Shown: positions 47,935 through 59,318 of the stretch, in pieces
How positions within the stretch are numbered: position 1 is the first letter of the stretch
Layout: each line of letters begins with the position of its first letter
Assembly: GCF_027595985.1 (NCBI RefSeq)
Contig: NC_073306.1
Coordinates: 103,383,484 to 103,447,483 of the forward strand
From: Sorex araneus
Lineage: Eukaryota; Chordata; Mammalia; Eulipotyphla; Soricidae
DNA length: 64,000 nucleotides
Reading direction: 5' to 3'
Notes under the pieces: generated by a model
Database searches by the model: none
Seen by the model: only the letters and a program-made list of their open reading frames with translations
What the model was told of the DNA's origin: nothing
Made by a program: the position numbers and the translations under genes

Positions 47935-48855
47935 AGACCTTCGAGAATGTCATATGAGGACTGGAATGGGAAGGAATGGGAGTGAAGATAGATGGTCGGC
48001 AACTACACCACCTCCGCTTCGCTGATGAAATCGTTCTCATAACACTAAACATTAGCCAAGTGGCACAAATGCTGGCTGACTTCAACCGTGAGTGTGGAAG
48101 GGTCGGACTGCAGCTGATTCTCACCACAACAATGTTCATGAAAAATGAACTAGTCCCTGACATCCCATTTGCTGTCAATGGAACGAACATTTCCAAATGT
48201 AGCAGCTATGTGTTCCTGGGTCGAGAACTCAACATGAGGAACGACTTGGCACCAGAACTGCGCAGAAGGAAGAGAGCAGCGTGGAACGTCTTCAAGAGGG
48301 CAAAAAAAGTGGTTAAGAGGACAAAGAACCTCCAGCTCCAGGCACATCTCTTCAATTCCACCATTCTTCCTGCACCAACATACGCCTCAGAGACCTGGGC
48401 CCTACGAAAACAGGATGAGAACGCTATTCGGCTATCCGACAGAGGAATCAAAAGAGCTATGCTTGGAACATCACATTTCACCAAAGAGAGAGAAGGAATC
48501 TGGAGTTCTGACCTCTGTCAACAGTCAAGAGTCAGGGATGCTGTCTCATTTGCCAAGGTGTCAAAAATCAGATGGATTGGACACGTAATGCAATTCAGAG
48601 ATGATCGATGGACTAGAGCTGTTACTGACAGGATTCCACAGGACGTCAAAAGACCGCATGGCTGCTCACCTACGAGATGGTCATACTTCTTCATCAAAAC
48701 CCTGAATGAACGGTTTGAGGCTCTTCCTATTCCTGGAGTGAGCAGATACCATTGGGCTACAGTAGCACGAGACAGGGACGAATGGAAACATTACTGGTGC
48801 CCACTCAAGCAAATCAAAGATCAATGTGATTACAAGTGATACAAGTATACAAGTG
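47935..48855 (+). mobile_element. RTE-clade LINE, 5'-truncated
   Basis: This is a 921-bp insertion with an 11-bp duplication 'ttcataatcag' (47,924-47,934 and 48,856-48,866). It holds the C-terminal half of an RTE-type reverse transcriptase and a very short 3' UTR ending in 'acaag'/'gatacaag' repeats, with no poly(A). A non-poly(A), short-repeat 3' end is typical of RTE elements. Confidence 0.85.
47976..48839 (+). pseudogene. RTE reverse transcriptase C-terminal half, frame open
   Basis: A 287-codon uninterrupted frame begins in the RT palm (residues 15-18 FADE, where catalytic FADD is expected, so the second Asp is Glu). It continues with YVFLGRELN, the thumb-like region LFNSTILPAPTYASETWALRK, then IRWIGHVMQFRDDRWTRAVTDR and RDRDEWKHYW, all in the order of RTE-clade proteins. 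The endonuclease and N-terminal RT are missing. The same frame extends upstream to about 47,937 through a TGA at 47,955-47,957, so the listed ATG is internal and not a true start. The product is not expected to be active. Confidence 0.85.
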
Positions 48856-49043
48856 TTCATAATCAGGATATTTATATTTTATATGTTTCATTCATACATA
48901 GCTAATATACAAATAAATAATACATAAAATATAAATACATAAAGACTAAAAGATCATCAAAGTATATTAAAAGTACACTTGAGGAAGAGCAGATTTAGAT
49001 AACCAAAAAATAAAGAGCACACCCAAAATTTTCTACAAATAGG

Positions 49044-49190
49044 GGCCAGAGAGCTAGCACAGCAGGAAGGGCGCCTATCTCATAGCCAGTCTACCAGGTT
49101 CAATCCCTGGAACCCCAAATGGTTCCACCTCTCAGCAAAGTCTGGAGTAACCGTTGAGCATCAAAGGGTGCTCAAACCAAACCCAAACAA
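49044..49190 (+). repeat. Old SINE A
   Basis: The sequence 'aggggccagagagctagcac' then 'agcaggaagggcgcc', 'aggttcaatccctggaaccc' and 'aaagggtgctcaaaccaaac'. Confidence 0.75.
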
Positions 49191-49212
49191 AAGAATACAA
49201 ATAAAATTTGGA

Positions 49213-49378
49213 CCAAAGAGAGAGAACAATAAATAAGGCACTAGTCTTGCACTCCGTCAACCCATATGGGAAACCTGGCGTCCCGTATGAGTCCCCTAAA
49301 CATCAACAGAATGATTCCTGAGCACAGAATCAGAGTAACCCCAGGTATGGCACAAAAACAAAAAAAAGTAAACAAATA
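49213..49378 (+). repeat. Old SINE A with long target duplication
   Basis: It is diverged, with 'gtcccgtatgagtcccctaa' and 'gattcctgagcacagaatca'. It is flanked by 'aaagaatacaaataaaa' (about 49,190) and 'aaagagtacaaataaaa' (about 49,380). Confidence 0.7.
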
Positions 49379-49649
49379 AAAGAGTACAAATAAAACTGGT
49401 AAAATTTAGTAAGATTGACTGATTTATCAATGACAATATTTATGAGTGTGATATTATAGTTTTGAAAAATATTTCCACTGGGAAAAACTGAGCAAATGTA
49501 ATAAGATATCATCATATTATTTTTGTAACTCCAAATCCACGTTTATCTTATATAATAAAAATTTCAAATATTAAACAGTATCCTCTCTGATAATTAAAAT
49601 AAATTTTTTTAAATAAAATGTTTATTTAAAATTCAGAAAATTGGTGAAT

Positions 49650-49990
49650 ATTGAAAAATGGTGAGGATGCCCCATGTTTGAAAGGCAATGACTATTTAAA
49701 GAGTAGAAATTCTAGTATTTTGGTTGTGGGAGTGTAAATTGGAAAGTAATTTTGCAGTTGTTCTTAAAATGGAAAGTGTGCATTCTCAACCAATTCACTT
49801 GTACATGTACACCCTGCGTATATTATTTGAAGAGTGCCCAAGGAGACATATATAACAATATCATTACCGTTGGCAATAACAAAAAAACCATGAAAATAAT
49901 TCAAATATATGAGTACAAGAATGTATGGGTAAATTATGTCATACATTTGAACTCTAGATAATAGTAAAAATAAATGCACAAAATGTTTTT
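49650..49990 (+). repeat. Ancient L1 fragment (ORF2 3' part)
   Basis: The sequence 'gtgggagtgtaaattggaaa', 'gaagagtgcccaaggagaca', 'caatatcattaccgttggca' and 'tgagtacaagaatgtatggg' follows L1 ORF2 near its C terminus; it is decayed. Confidence 0.65.
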
Positions 49991-50704
49991 GTTTCAATCA
50001 GGATAGCTCTTGAACAAAGAAAATCCAAGTGCAGAATGCTTAAATATACTGTAAAGCCATTTCTTGTAAGTTGAAATAAATGTTAAACCAGTGATACAGG
50101 AATTTCAAAGAAATCATCTGAACTCCAGTGGTGTATTTCTTAAGAAATCACAAGTCTAATCTTCTAGAGAGGACGGAGATTCAAAAGAGAGAATGAAGAT
50201 TAGATAAAAGGTTTGTTTTAAAATAAGTGGCCATAAGATTCTCTCTGACTCTGGCATTTTGAGAAGGGTAAGTTGCACACTTTCATCCAATTTGGAGGAA
50301 ATGGAATTTTTGGGACGAGAAGGTTTGTACATTTGTTGGTTTAATACAGTGGGTTCATATGCATGCAGACAGAAATCAGGGCCTAAGAAGATTAGGTCTC
50401 TGTATTGAGAAAGTTTGGCAAAGAGTGAGGTTGTATGAAATGGATTGGACCACAAAGACAAGGAGGTATGAGTGTTTCTCTGTATAAAATGGGCAATGAA
50501 GAAGAACCTACTATTGACTAGTTCTTTCTTTCCTTTTTATATTTTTTCTTCCTTCATTCATTCCACAAATACTTATTAGGTTTCTATTATGTACCAGCTC
50601 TGTTGCAAATGTTTAAATAAATAAATGACAATGATTCTTATTATCCTAAGCTTAAACATCAGCTCGCAAATAAAGACAAGAAATAATACACAAAATAAAT
50701 ATTT
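49991..50704. other. Unassigned; L2/MIR-type end near 50,550-50,650
   Basis: The sequence 'ttcattcattccacaaatac' then 'ttattaggtttctattatgt' resembles the antisense L2/MIR 3' end. The rest shows no feature. Confidence 0.4.
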
Positions 50705-50748
50705 TGGGGCCAGGAGATAGTACAGCAAGTAGACCACATACCTAAAAT
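50705..50748 (+). repeat. SINE head fragment
   Basis: The sequence 'ggggccaggagatagtacag' and 'caagtagaccacatacc' is the head only, next to an oppositely oriented SINE B. Confidence 0.7.
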
Positions 50749-50756
50749 AAGTTTCT

Positions 50757-50985
50757 ATTGTACTGTAGTACCCTTGTCCCATTGTTCAGCGATTTGCTTG
50801 AGCGAGCACCAGTAACGTCTCCATTGTGAGACTTGTTGTTACTGTTTTTGGCATATCGAATATGCCAAGGGAAGCTTGCCAGGCTCTGCTGTGCAGGCGG
50901 GATACACTCGGTAGCTTGCCGGGCTCTCTGAGAGGGACGGAGGAATCGAACCCAGGTCGGCCGCATGCAAGGCAAATGCCCTAAC
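50757..50985 (-). repeat. SINE B, 5'-truncated
   Basis: The antisense copy is near consensus through 'gcaaggcaaatgcccta', lacking the outer 5' head. Confidence 0.92.
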
Positions 50986-50999
50986 CTTGGGTTAATCTC

Positions 51000-51240
51000 C
51001 AGAGAATTGCCTCCACCTATATGTTTTACCTCTGTAAGTGATCAATCACACCTACATGCAGTCCTATACCTCAAACCCCTTCAGATGTGCTATAAATATG
51101 CTAGCAGCTCTGCATTAAATGGGCCATCTTTACCATCAGTCTGTGGTCTTCTGTCTCTTTATCTCTCTGCAGGTGAGATCTGGGGAGGACAAGGAGGCAG
51201 CTCTTGACCACCAAATGCACTCACCACAGCTCCCACACTT
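51000..51240 (+). repeat. Possible LTR fragment
   Basis: A TATA-like 'gctataaatatgc' (51,088) is followed by ATTAAA (51,113) and a pyrimidine-rich 'tctgtctctttatctctctg', the usual U3-R layout of an LTR. No ends or duplication were found. Confidence 0.35.
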
Positions 51241-52004
51241 TGTGAACTCACACACAAGGTGTGTGTGGGGGGAAACATTAAGTAGCCAGTAAGGAAAATC
51301 AAGAATTCAGTTTGGGGTAAATTGTTTGGGGGATGTTTGCTAAATGGCCTAGTGGTGATATTGAGTGCTAGCTGAATGCATGAGCTTGCGCTTTGGGATC
51401 AAGGTCTGTACTGGAGCTTCCAATAGGGTTGTTTGCAGCAATATTTTAAGTTCGTAAGATTCAGATGTAATCATTATAGGATTTGGATTTCAAAGAACAA
51501 ACCCATGGTTCTTAAACATGAAGAGATCAAGAAAATGAGAAGGAACTAGGAAATGCATTGAGAGTAAATAACAAAGTAGGAGGAAAACCAATGGAGTTTG
51601 TGACCTGGAGACAGAGAGGAATCAGTCATGAAAGATGATATGATCAGTTGACATACATTGATACTGAAGTCATTGGTTGCCAAGGTTTAATAAGTTGAAT
51701 GTGAGAAATGATCATTGGAAGTGATACAAATTAGTCATTGAGGATTAAAATCAAGGAACAGAGATTTAGTACAGGAATTATGGTGCATGTCTTGCATGTA
51801 GCTGATCTGGGTTCCATCTCCATTACAAATGCCCGATGACTGCTGGGTTGACTCAGCTGGGCCCTGGAACATCAGGTCTTGAGTGTTACTTCATCCTTGG
51901 GTCATAGAACAAAACCAGTGACCCCGTTAGTCAAATATCTCCTTGAAGGATCCCCTAAGCATTGCTTGGTGAGAACACCACAAATTAAAATCAATAATAT
52001 TTAA
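51241..52004. other. Unassigned; possible decayed SINE A at 51,759-51,900
   Basis: The sequence 'cttgcatgtagctgatctgg' and 'gttccatctcc' resemble a SINE head. The remainder is unassigned. Confidence 0.35.
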
Positions 52005-52296
52005 ATTGGTTAAATATATTTTTAACATATTGAAATGTCTTTATATCAAAAGAAGTCCAACATAAGCATGAAATTACTATTTACAGATGATGTGATGGTT
52101 TACATAAAAACAAATCCAGTACAATCAGCTGAATTTAACCAGTACAAGAAGATAGATGACTTGATAGATTCAAAATTGGTACATAATAATCAATAATTTT
52201 TAAATATCTGAAACCTCCTTAAGACACAAAAAAGATTCTGTTATAATGGCATCAAAACAAAAGCGCCTGGGAAAATATCCGTATCAAAATCATGTA
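52005..52296 (+). repeat. Ancient L1 ORF2 fragment
   Basis: Around 52,080 it reads 'ttacagatgatgtgatggtt', the L1 RT active-site region, followed by diverged downstream ORF2 sequence with stops. Confidence 0.65.
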
Positions 52297-52838
52297 GTAT
52301 CATGCTAAGTGAAATGAGTCAGAAAGAGAAAGACAGATATAGAAAGATTGCACTCATCTGTGGAATATAGAATAATAGAGTAGGAGACTAACACCCAAGA
52401 ATAGAAGAATAGTAGAAATAAGTACCAGGAGGTTGACTCCATGGCTTGGAAGCTGGCCTCACATTCTGGGGAGAGGGCAACTCAGAGAAGGGATCACCAA
52501 GTATAATGCGGTCGGAGGCCATGCGGGGGAAGGGTGATGCGGGCTGAATGTGGACTAGAGACTGAACACAGTGGCCACTCAACACCTCTATTGCGAACCA
52601 CAACACCTAATGAGAGAGAGAGAACAAAAGGGAATGCCCTACCACAGTGGCAGGGAGGGGTGGGGGGAGATGGGATTGGGGAAGGTAGGAGGGAAGTTGG
52701 GTGTACCGGTGGTGAGAATGGGCACTGGTGAAGGGATAGGTTCTCAGACTTTGTATGGGGGAAACATGAGCACAAAAATGTATAAATCTGTAACTGTACC
52801 CCCATGGTGATTCACTAATTAAAAATAAATAAATAAAA
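52297..52838 (+). mobile_element. Young L1, 5'-truncated, with target duplication
   Basis: It begins in the last ~100 bp of ORF2 ('gtcagaaagagaaagacaga') and runs through the 3' UTR to (AAAT)n/poly(A). It is closely similar to 13,182-13,740. It is flanked by 'aaaatcatgta' (52,286-52,296 and 52,839-52,849) and inserted in old L1 sequence. Confidence 0.93.
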
Positions 52839-53061
52839 AAAATCATGTAAGACTCATGTGAGGACAACTTGAAGGCACTCAGGAAGGATCTAAAATAATA
52901 TTTTACCAAGTATAAAATATAACACATCTAGATTATAATTCTTCATTAATTTATAAATATAATTTAATGTCAAAAAATCTAAAGGCTTGTGAAGATATTC
53001 AGGTCAGCTATTTCTGATGTTCAATAAAAGTATTAATAAATTTAACAATAAAATAAAATGA

Positions 53062-53215
53062 GGGGCCAGAAAGACAATACTGGGGTTTTGACACTTGCCT
53101 TATTTGTGGTCAACTCTGTTTTGATTCCCCTGGTTCTATATATGATCTTCCAAGCACTGCTAAGAGTCATCCCTGAGCACAGTGGACATGATGTAAAAAC
53201 AAAAAACAACAAAAA
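53062..53215 (+). repeat. Old SINE A
   Basis: The sequence 'ggggccagaaagacaatact' then 'ttgattcccctggttctata' and 'gtcatccctgagcacagtgg', ending in an A-rich tail. Confidence 0.7.
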
Positions 53216-53289
53216 TGTTAAAATTCAACATTCAGGGCTTACTCTACAAATGTGCTTTCATTGAAATACGCTAGACTATATTAACCAAA

Positions 53290-53990
53290 CACTGACTAAA
53301 TATTTATAAGAAAGGAACTAGTTACTGAGAACAAATGACTGTAGTACACATACACAGTAGAATACTACTCAACATTGCAAAGATGAAATGTACAATTTAC
53401 CACTATGTGTACTGAACTAGATTGATTATGTGTACTGAAAGAGATTGATTTCATGGACAGATAAGAATGATCTCTCTCATAAGAGGGATGTAACTAACCT
53501 GTAGCACTGTAACACTGTCATCCCGTTGTTCATCAATTTGCTTGAGCGGGCACCAGTAACGTCTCCATTGTGAGAATTGTTGTTACTGTTTTAGGCATAT
53601 CGAATATGCCACAGGTAGCTTGCCAGGCTCTGCCGTGCAGGTGGGATACTCTTGGTATCCTGCCGCTCTTCGAGAGGGATTGAGGAGTCAAACCAGGTCT
53701 GCAGTGTGCAAGGCAAATGACCTACCCACTATGCTATTGCTCCAGTCCTGTAACTAAGCACAGTATAAAATAACAAATGGTCAAATACCTGAGAACCAGT
53801 CTACAGAACTGAGTTATCAAAGGTGGGAGGATCTGGGAAGTTGTGAGGGTAGATGGACGGGACCTGAGAATGACAGTGAGGATACTGGGACATTCTGGTG
53901 AAGTATGTGATATTAGAACTCTGTATGCATAAAGCCTTACCATGAATACTATTGTAAATATCTGGGCTCATATTAAAAATAACTTAAAAA
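53290..53990 (+). repeat. Ancient L1 3' region, split by SINE B
   Basis: The sequence 'cacagtagaatactactcaa' and 'cagataagaatgatctctct' match L1 ORF2 near its end. After the SINE at 53,498-53,748 a UTR-like part with 'gtgatattagaactctgtat' follows. Confidence 0.65.
53498..53748 (-). repeat. SINE B with 9-bp target duplication
   Basis: This is a full-length antisense copy flanked by 'tgtaactaa' (53,489-53,497 and 53,749-53,757). Confidence 0.95.
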
Positions 53991-55713
53991 AATAAAGGAT
54001 GGGTTAAATAACACTCAACATACAAAAAAACATTATGTAGTAATGAGATAATGATATATGCTAAAAGAGAAGTCTTTTTAAGTGTCTTAATTGGTCAAGG
54101 GAAAGCAAAATATATCAGTATGTTAAATCATGCTAACGTAGTGTGCTGCAATTCTGGAATAGGTAGAAAGTGGTTATCTTCAAGAACAGGAAATAGACAG
54201 TCTCAAAAGACAGTTTGTTTTCACCAGTTTGAATTTTATTCCATGTGCGTATGTGCTCAGTTTACAGATTCAAAAGTACGAGTGGTTTTTTTTAAAGTCA
54301 AAACAGAGATAAGGAAAGCAAGTCTTTGATTAGAAAATAAGGCTTTAAAAATGTCAGCATGATTTTGAACTCCAGAAATAAAAAATAGTCCAACACTTGT
54401 GTGTTAACTGTTTTGGGGATTTTTCTGCAAATTCACTTAAAATCCACCAGATGGCATAAGAAAATGCAGTGTGAACATTTTTAAAGCAGTGGGTGCAGGT
54501 AACAAATCAGTTCTGGTGAGCAACCAGACTAAGGAGAACAAAGGTTTGCTCCAGACTGTGTCCTGATGCTTCCAGATTCTACGTTAGTCCTGGTCCTCAG
54601 GGCAAGATTTGTCTATCACGTGCCAAAAAGGTGATGCTGTGGGGAATCACTAAATAGTGGCAATGATCAGAAACACAGAACTATCAACATGTCACATCTC
54701 TGCTTGAATGGCTTAATAAACACTCACTACTTCAGCTCCAAGTCTTTGTCTTTTCTCCTCCCTTTAATCCATACTTAATGCCTTATGAAAAGAGGTATTT
54801 GTTTCTTGGTAAGCCACGTTTCTTTAATTAAAGGAGGAGGGCTGGGAGAGGTCTACTGGAAAAGGAGAAAACTCTGGTTTCACAATATGCACTATTTATG
54901 AGGGTGCTTTGCTGTTGAAATCTATTAGAGGCCACAGCCTGGCCCAGTTTGCCTCTTGCCCTCCCAGGAGACAATTACTGTCCTGCATAACAATTTGAAG
55001 CAAATATCGGATGTGGTCAAAAACACAGTTGTGGCCCTCTCTCCGGCAACCGTTTCTGCTTAGATTTCTTAATTGTTTCCACCACTTCCTCTCCTCGGCT
55101 TGTGGCCTTCTGGGTTCTGCAGAATCCTGGGTTTTAATAAAAGCCTCCCAGCCCCTCTGCAATTCACATATGCAATGAACACTTCCTGAACCTGGGAGAA
55201 GCAGCACCTTCAAGGAGTTCTGCAGCCAAACTCATCCAGGGCACAAGGCCGACTAATTGCACGCCTTCTCAGTGCTGACCTGGGGAAGGGATCTGGTCCT
55301 GGTAGCTCTACATTTGCCTCCCACTTCAACACTCCCCTTCCTTCAAGTCTAGAGTTCTGGTTTGTGCATAGCAGAGTGCAGCTTGAAGTCTCCATTTATC
55401 TTCTTTGGTCTTGTTTAAGGTGCGGCTTTATTGGAGATTTGCATGACAAATAGGATTTTAAGAAGGCAACTGAACTGATGATTAGCTAGCAGCACAACTT
55501 TAGCATCAAAGTATTCAGGAGAGATATATGAGGCTTATTTTAGATTTTCACTCTAGACAATCCACTAGTTTTCTGCCACTAAAGTGAAAGACTAGTGCTG
55601 TTAAGCATGATCTCAGAGTAAAATGCTCGAATTGAAGGTGTGAGGGACAACCTGGCATATGGGACCAAGGATCAGTAAAGTTGAACCTCAGTTTTGTGTC
55701 CTGAGTTTAGGAA
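53991..55713. other. Unassigned, relatively complex sequence
   Basis: No SINE or LINE is seen. The minus frames 55,213-54,896 (105 codons) and 55,395-55,210 (61 codons) show no known domain. Sequence complexity and GC are higher near 54,900-55,400 than in neighbours, but I have no evidence of an exon. Confidence 0.4.
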
Positions 55714-55795
55714 CTATTATTACTATTATTATTACTAAGGATTGGAGTGATAGTGACATCGCTTCAGTCCTTAGTAATAATAATAGTAATAATAG
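55714..55795. repeat. Foldback hairpin: 38-bp arms, 6-base loop
   Basis: Left arm 55,714-55,751 and right arm 55,758-55,795 are reverse complements with three mismatches; the loop is 'agtgac'. The outer arm is (ATT)n-like. The inner arm, 'aggattggagtgat', resembles the start of a SINE head. Confidence 0.95.
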
Positions 55796-55885
55796 TCACT
55801 CTGTGAGATTGGGGTTAGTCCATTTATTTTTCTTTTGAGAGGAAAAAAAAAGCTGCCAAACAGCCGTGTGACATCTTATAACCTA

Positions 55886-56131
55886 GTTCTCCCTCTCAGA
55901 GAACCTGGGAAGCTACTAAGAGTTTCCTGCCCGCATGGGAGAGCCTGGCAAACTCCCCCTGGCGTATTCATATGCCAAAACCAATAACAATGATAGGGCT
56001 CATTCCCCTGACCCTGAAAGAGCCTCCAATGCAGTACTGTTGGGAAGGATGAGTAGAGAGGCTTCTAAAATCTCAGGGCTAGGACAAATGGAGACATTAC
56101 TGAGGCCACTTGAGAATATCAATGATTAACG

Positions 56132-56132
<1 letters not shown>
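55886..56132 (+). repeat. Long-form SINE B, 5'-truncated
   Basis: The body is followed by the extra block ('cattcccctgaccctgaaag', 'gagcctccaatgcagtactg'), then 'ggacaaatggagacattact' and 'tgattaacgggatgatga'. It runs into a (GAT)n tail. Confidence 0.85.

Positions 56133-56200
<68 letters not shown>
56133..56200. repeat. (GAT)n microsatellite as SINE tail
   Basis: About 22 GAT units with one interruption; it grows directly from the long SINE B 3' end. Confidence 0.95.
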
Positions 56201-56202
<2 letters not shown>

Positions 56203-56438
56203 GGACTGGAGTGATAACACAGGGCGTAGGGCATTTGCCTTGCATGTGGCTGACCTGGGTTCGATTCCTCCATCCCTCTGAGAGACTGGCAAGTTACTGA
56301 GAGTATCCCGCCCACACAGCAGAGCCTGGCAAGCTACCCATGGAGTATTTGAAATGCCAAAAACAGTAACAATAAGTCTCACGATGGAGATATTACTGGT
56401 GCCGGCTTGAGCAAATCAATGAGCAATGGGATTACTTT
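56201..56438 (+). repeat. SINE B
   Basis: This is a full copy from 'aaggactggagtgataacac' to 'gcaatgggatta', lying against the (GAT)n tail. Confidence 0.93.
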
Positions 56439-57510
56439 GAGACCAAGTGTCCTCATGTCTCAATGGGAATGACAGAGCCAGTCTAGTCAAACTCAAAAAA
56501 CTATTGTAAACAGGAATAAATTAAATAATCTGCCCAAGAGCAGTGAGCTGGTTCCTGAGAACCACTAAGTGTGACCCAAAACCAAACCAAACCAAATTGG
56601 TAGATAAAACCATCATGGAAGTGGGTTATATATTTCTATGGTGTGTTGACTGTGATCACCACAACAAAACAAATAGTGACTTTGGTGGATAAAGGCAAAT
56701 GGAGTCCACTATAGCTTTAAAACATTGAAGCTGAACAATAGGAGGATGGAATTCCCTCTGATTAGACCTAAATGCAAGGAATGCACACTGGTGGAGGTGA
56801 GAAGGAGCTGATTCTGGGCAGGTGAGGCCTTTTAGTTATATCTCATGTAAAAAGCAGATAGAGAGGGGCCATTAGTACTCTTTGCCAAAACTAAGATCAA
56901 ATCCTTGTATTTTTCTGATGATGTTTAAGTGTTGTGCATCTGTCAATTCTAACCCTTGATTTTTTTTAATTTTAAAAAGGACTTAGATAGGTTATTCAGT
57001 ATGAAGATGTCTGGAATTGTATATATTATTCTCTCCAAGCCAGTGTTTTGGTCAGTCTCATCATCTATGCAATGTCTGCTCATAGTCCGTGTCATTATTT
57101 TGTTTCCTAGATCACACCCTCTAGGAAGAAAGTGTTTTAGTTATGTATTATATGTTACCTTACATATTTAAGCTATGAGAAATAGCTTATAAATTACTTT
57201 TACAAATAAAATATATTAAGTCACAAAAAAAGCAAAAAGCAATCTGCAATATAGATCTTCTTTTACAAATGAACCAACAAGCCCAAAGAGATTTTCTTGT
57301 TGTCAAAGTTTCCCTGTGTAAATTTTGGCAAAGAAAAATTTGAACTTAACCTGTGTTCCATCCCTCCTTTAACAACACCACATAAGAAGTTCTTATAATC
57401 TAGGACCTTGGGGTTTCATCATGCTGAAGGGGAAAAATAGCATGTGACATTTATAATGCAGCACTTGGTCAAGATTCATTTGCTTTTCCATACTAGCTTT
57501 CCCCAAATTT
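56439..57510. other. Unassigned; SINE A 3' fragment at 56,540-56,595
   Basis: The sequence 'cctgagaaccactaagtgtg' plus 'acccaaaaccaaacc' is a SINE A 3' end. The rest is unassigned. Confidence 0.45.
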
Positions 57511-57520
57511 GTCAAAATCT

Positions 57521-57768
57521 ATCATTGTCACTGTCTTCCCATTGCTCATCGATTTTTTTGAGTGGACACCAGTAATATCTCTCACTGTGAGACTTGTTGT
57601 TACTGTTTTTGGCATATCAAATATGCCATAGGTAGCTTGCCAGGCTATGCCGTGTGGGCACAATACTCTCGGTAGTTTGCCGGGCTCTCTGAAGATGGGC
57701 GGAGGAATTGAACACGGGTCGGCCGTGTGAAAAGCGAACGCCCTAACGCTGTGCTATCACTCCAGCCC
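57521..57768 (-). repeat. SINE B
   Basis: This is a full antisense copy ending '...tatcactccagccc'. Flanking 'gtcaaaa' (57,511 and 57,769) is a short target duplication. Confidence 0.93.
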
Positions 57769-57797
57769 GTCAAAAATGTGTAACTTCTAAAATTCTG

Positions 57798-57906
57798 ACA
57801 AAAATCAGAAGAAAATAAAAGGAAAGAAAAGAACAGAGAAAAGAAAAAATAAAAGAAATGAAAAGAAAAAGGAAATGAAAAGGAAAGAAAAAGAAAAGAG
57901 AAAAGG
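57798..57906. repeat. Purine-rich (GAAAA)n-like tract
   Basis: About 110 bp of A/G, mostly GAAAA, GGAAA and AAAAG. The 92-codon minus frame across it is an artefact. Confidence 0.9.
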
Positions 57907-58499
57907 GTAACCAGTTCAACCATGTTAGAAAATGCTATGCATTATTTTGCCCGCTATTCTGTATCTTATATACTTCAACATTTCATAGTTTTTGGAAAGC
58001 CTGTCTTACCATGTTTGACCCTATATTTCCCAAGATTATTTGGGTGCAGACTTCTTTAGTTAATAACTATTAGTGTACTTCTGCAAAAGACACACTTTCA
58101 GAGAAATGTACAAAAATGACTTGAAGGAAGTGAGAAAGGGAGATATTGAAATAGGACATAAAGTAGTCAAGAAAAAGTATGTGAGAAAGAAGTAGTAGTC
58201 GGATGAGGATAGTTGATTAGGAATCCCCAGGTGCTAGGCATTGTTCCCAAATATACCTTAACGTGACTTATGTGGTGCTTATACCCATACTTGCCCTCGA
58301 TTTCTCCATCTCTAAATGAATTGATTTATCAGGAAAATGTTTAAAACTGTTTCTCAACTTAATGATGTTCTTTTTTCCCCCTGGGAGATCCTAAAACTAA
58401 TTCCATTAATATTATTACTTCTAATTCTTTTTTTAAGGGGCTAGACCTAGAAAGTACTAGTGACAGTTAGGGAATCACTAGGACCTCATCTGGAAGTTC
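57907..58499. other. Unassigned
   Basis: No supported gene or repeat. Confidence 0.4.
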
Positions 58500-58670
58500 T
58501 TTTTTTTTCTTTTTGGGTCACACCTGGCGATGCACAGGGGTTATTCCTGGCTCTGCACTCAGGAATTACTCCTGGCGGTGCTCAGGAAGACCATATAGGA
58601 TGCTGGGAATTGAACCCTGGTCAGCCGCATGCAAGGCAAACGCCCTACCAGCTGTGCTATTGCTCCAGCA
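58500..58670 (-). repeat. SINE A
   Basis: This is a full, little-diverged antisense copy. The T run is at left and the head ends 'gctattgctccagcacc'. Confidence 0.95.
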
Positions 58671-59310
58671 CCAAGGAGGGTCAAACTCAGGGCCTCTCAC
58701 ATACTCAGCATATGCCTACACCTTGAAATATGTCCCTTGTTACTTCTACGTATTTTTATTTGTGCCTTACCTTGCAGAAAATTCATGAAATATAATCTTT
58801 CCCCAGATTCATTTGTCTCCTTTGCTTTATGATTTTCTCTCATACCCTCTTAAGTTAGAAACATCTTACTCCTTACCCTTAATTACTCTAGAGTATATTA
58901 TTTTATGAACTAAAAAACAAAATTATAAGCTTCTTTTTTCAAATTAAATTAAATTTATTATATAGTTATGTCATTTCATGTATTGGATAATCCTATAAAT
59001 TATTATAAACATACTCTGATACAAAATATTATTTATACAGACCTTTAAAAATACTTGTATACAGTTTTGTTACAAAAATATGACTAAATTAATCATAAAC
59101 TTATAAGCATAGCTATGTAGTTTATATATGCTATGAAAATAAAATCCTATGGGTTAAGTGGAATAAAAATAGAAATTTAAGTAAAATTGAAAGTTCCTCT
59201 TAAAACAATCTTGTTTATGTATTTTACTTCTTTTATATATTCATAGTAGCTATCAAAATCAGATACTTCATACTAAAACAATACTATATTATGTAATTTG
59301 TGGTTAATGC
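58671..59310. other. Unassigned AT-rich sequence
   Basis: No supported gene or repeat. Confidence 0.4.
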
Positions 59311-59318
59311 TCAAATTT

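Noticed and set aside
54896-55395. Host exon in a more complex, GC-richer stretch
   Set aside because: No conserved motif, no convincing splice-site-bounded frame; left as unassigned.
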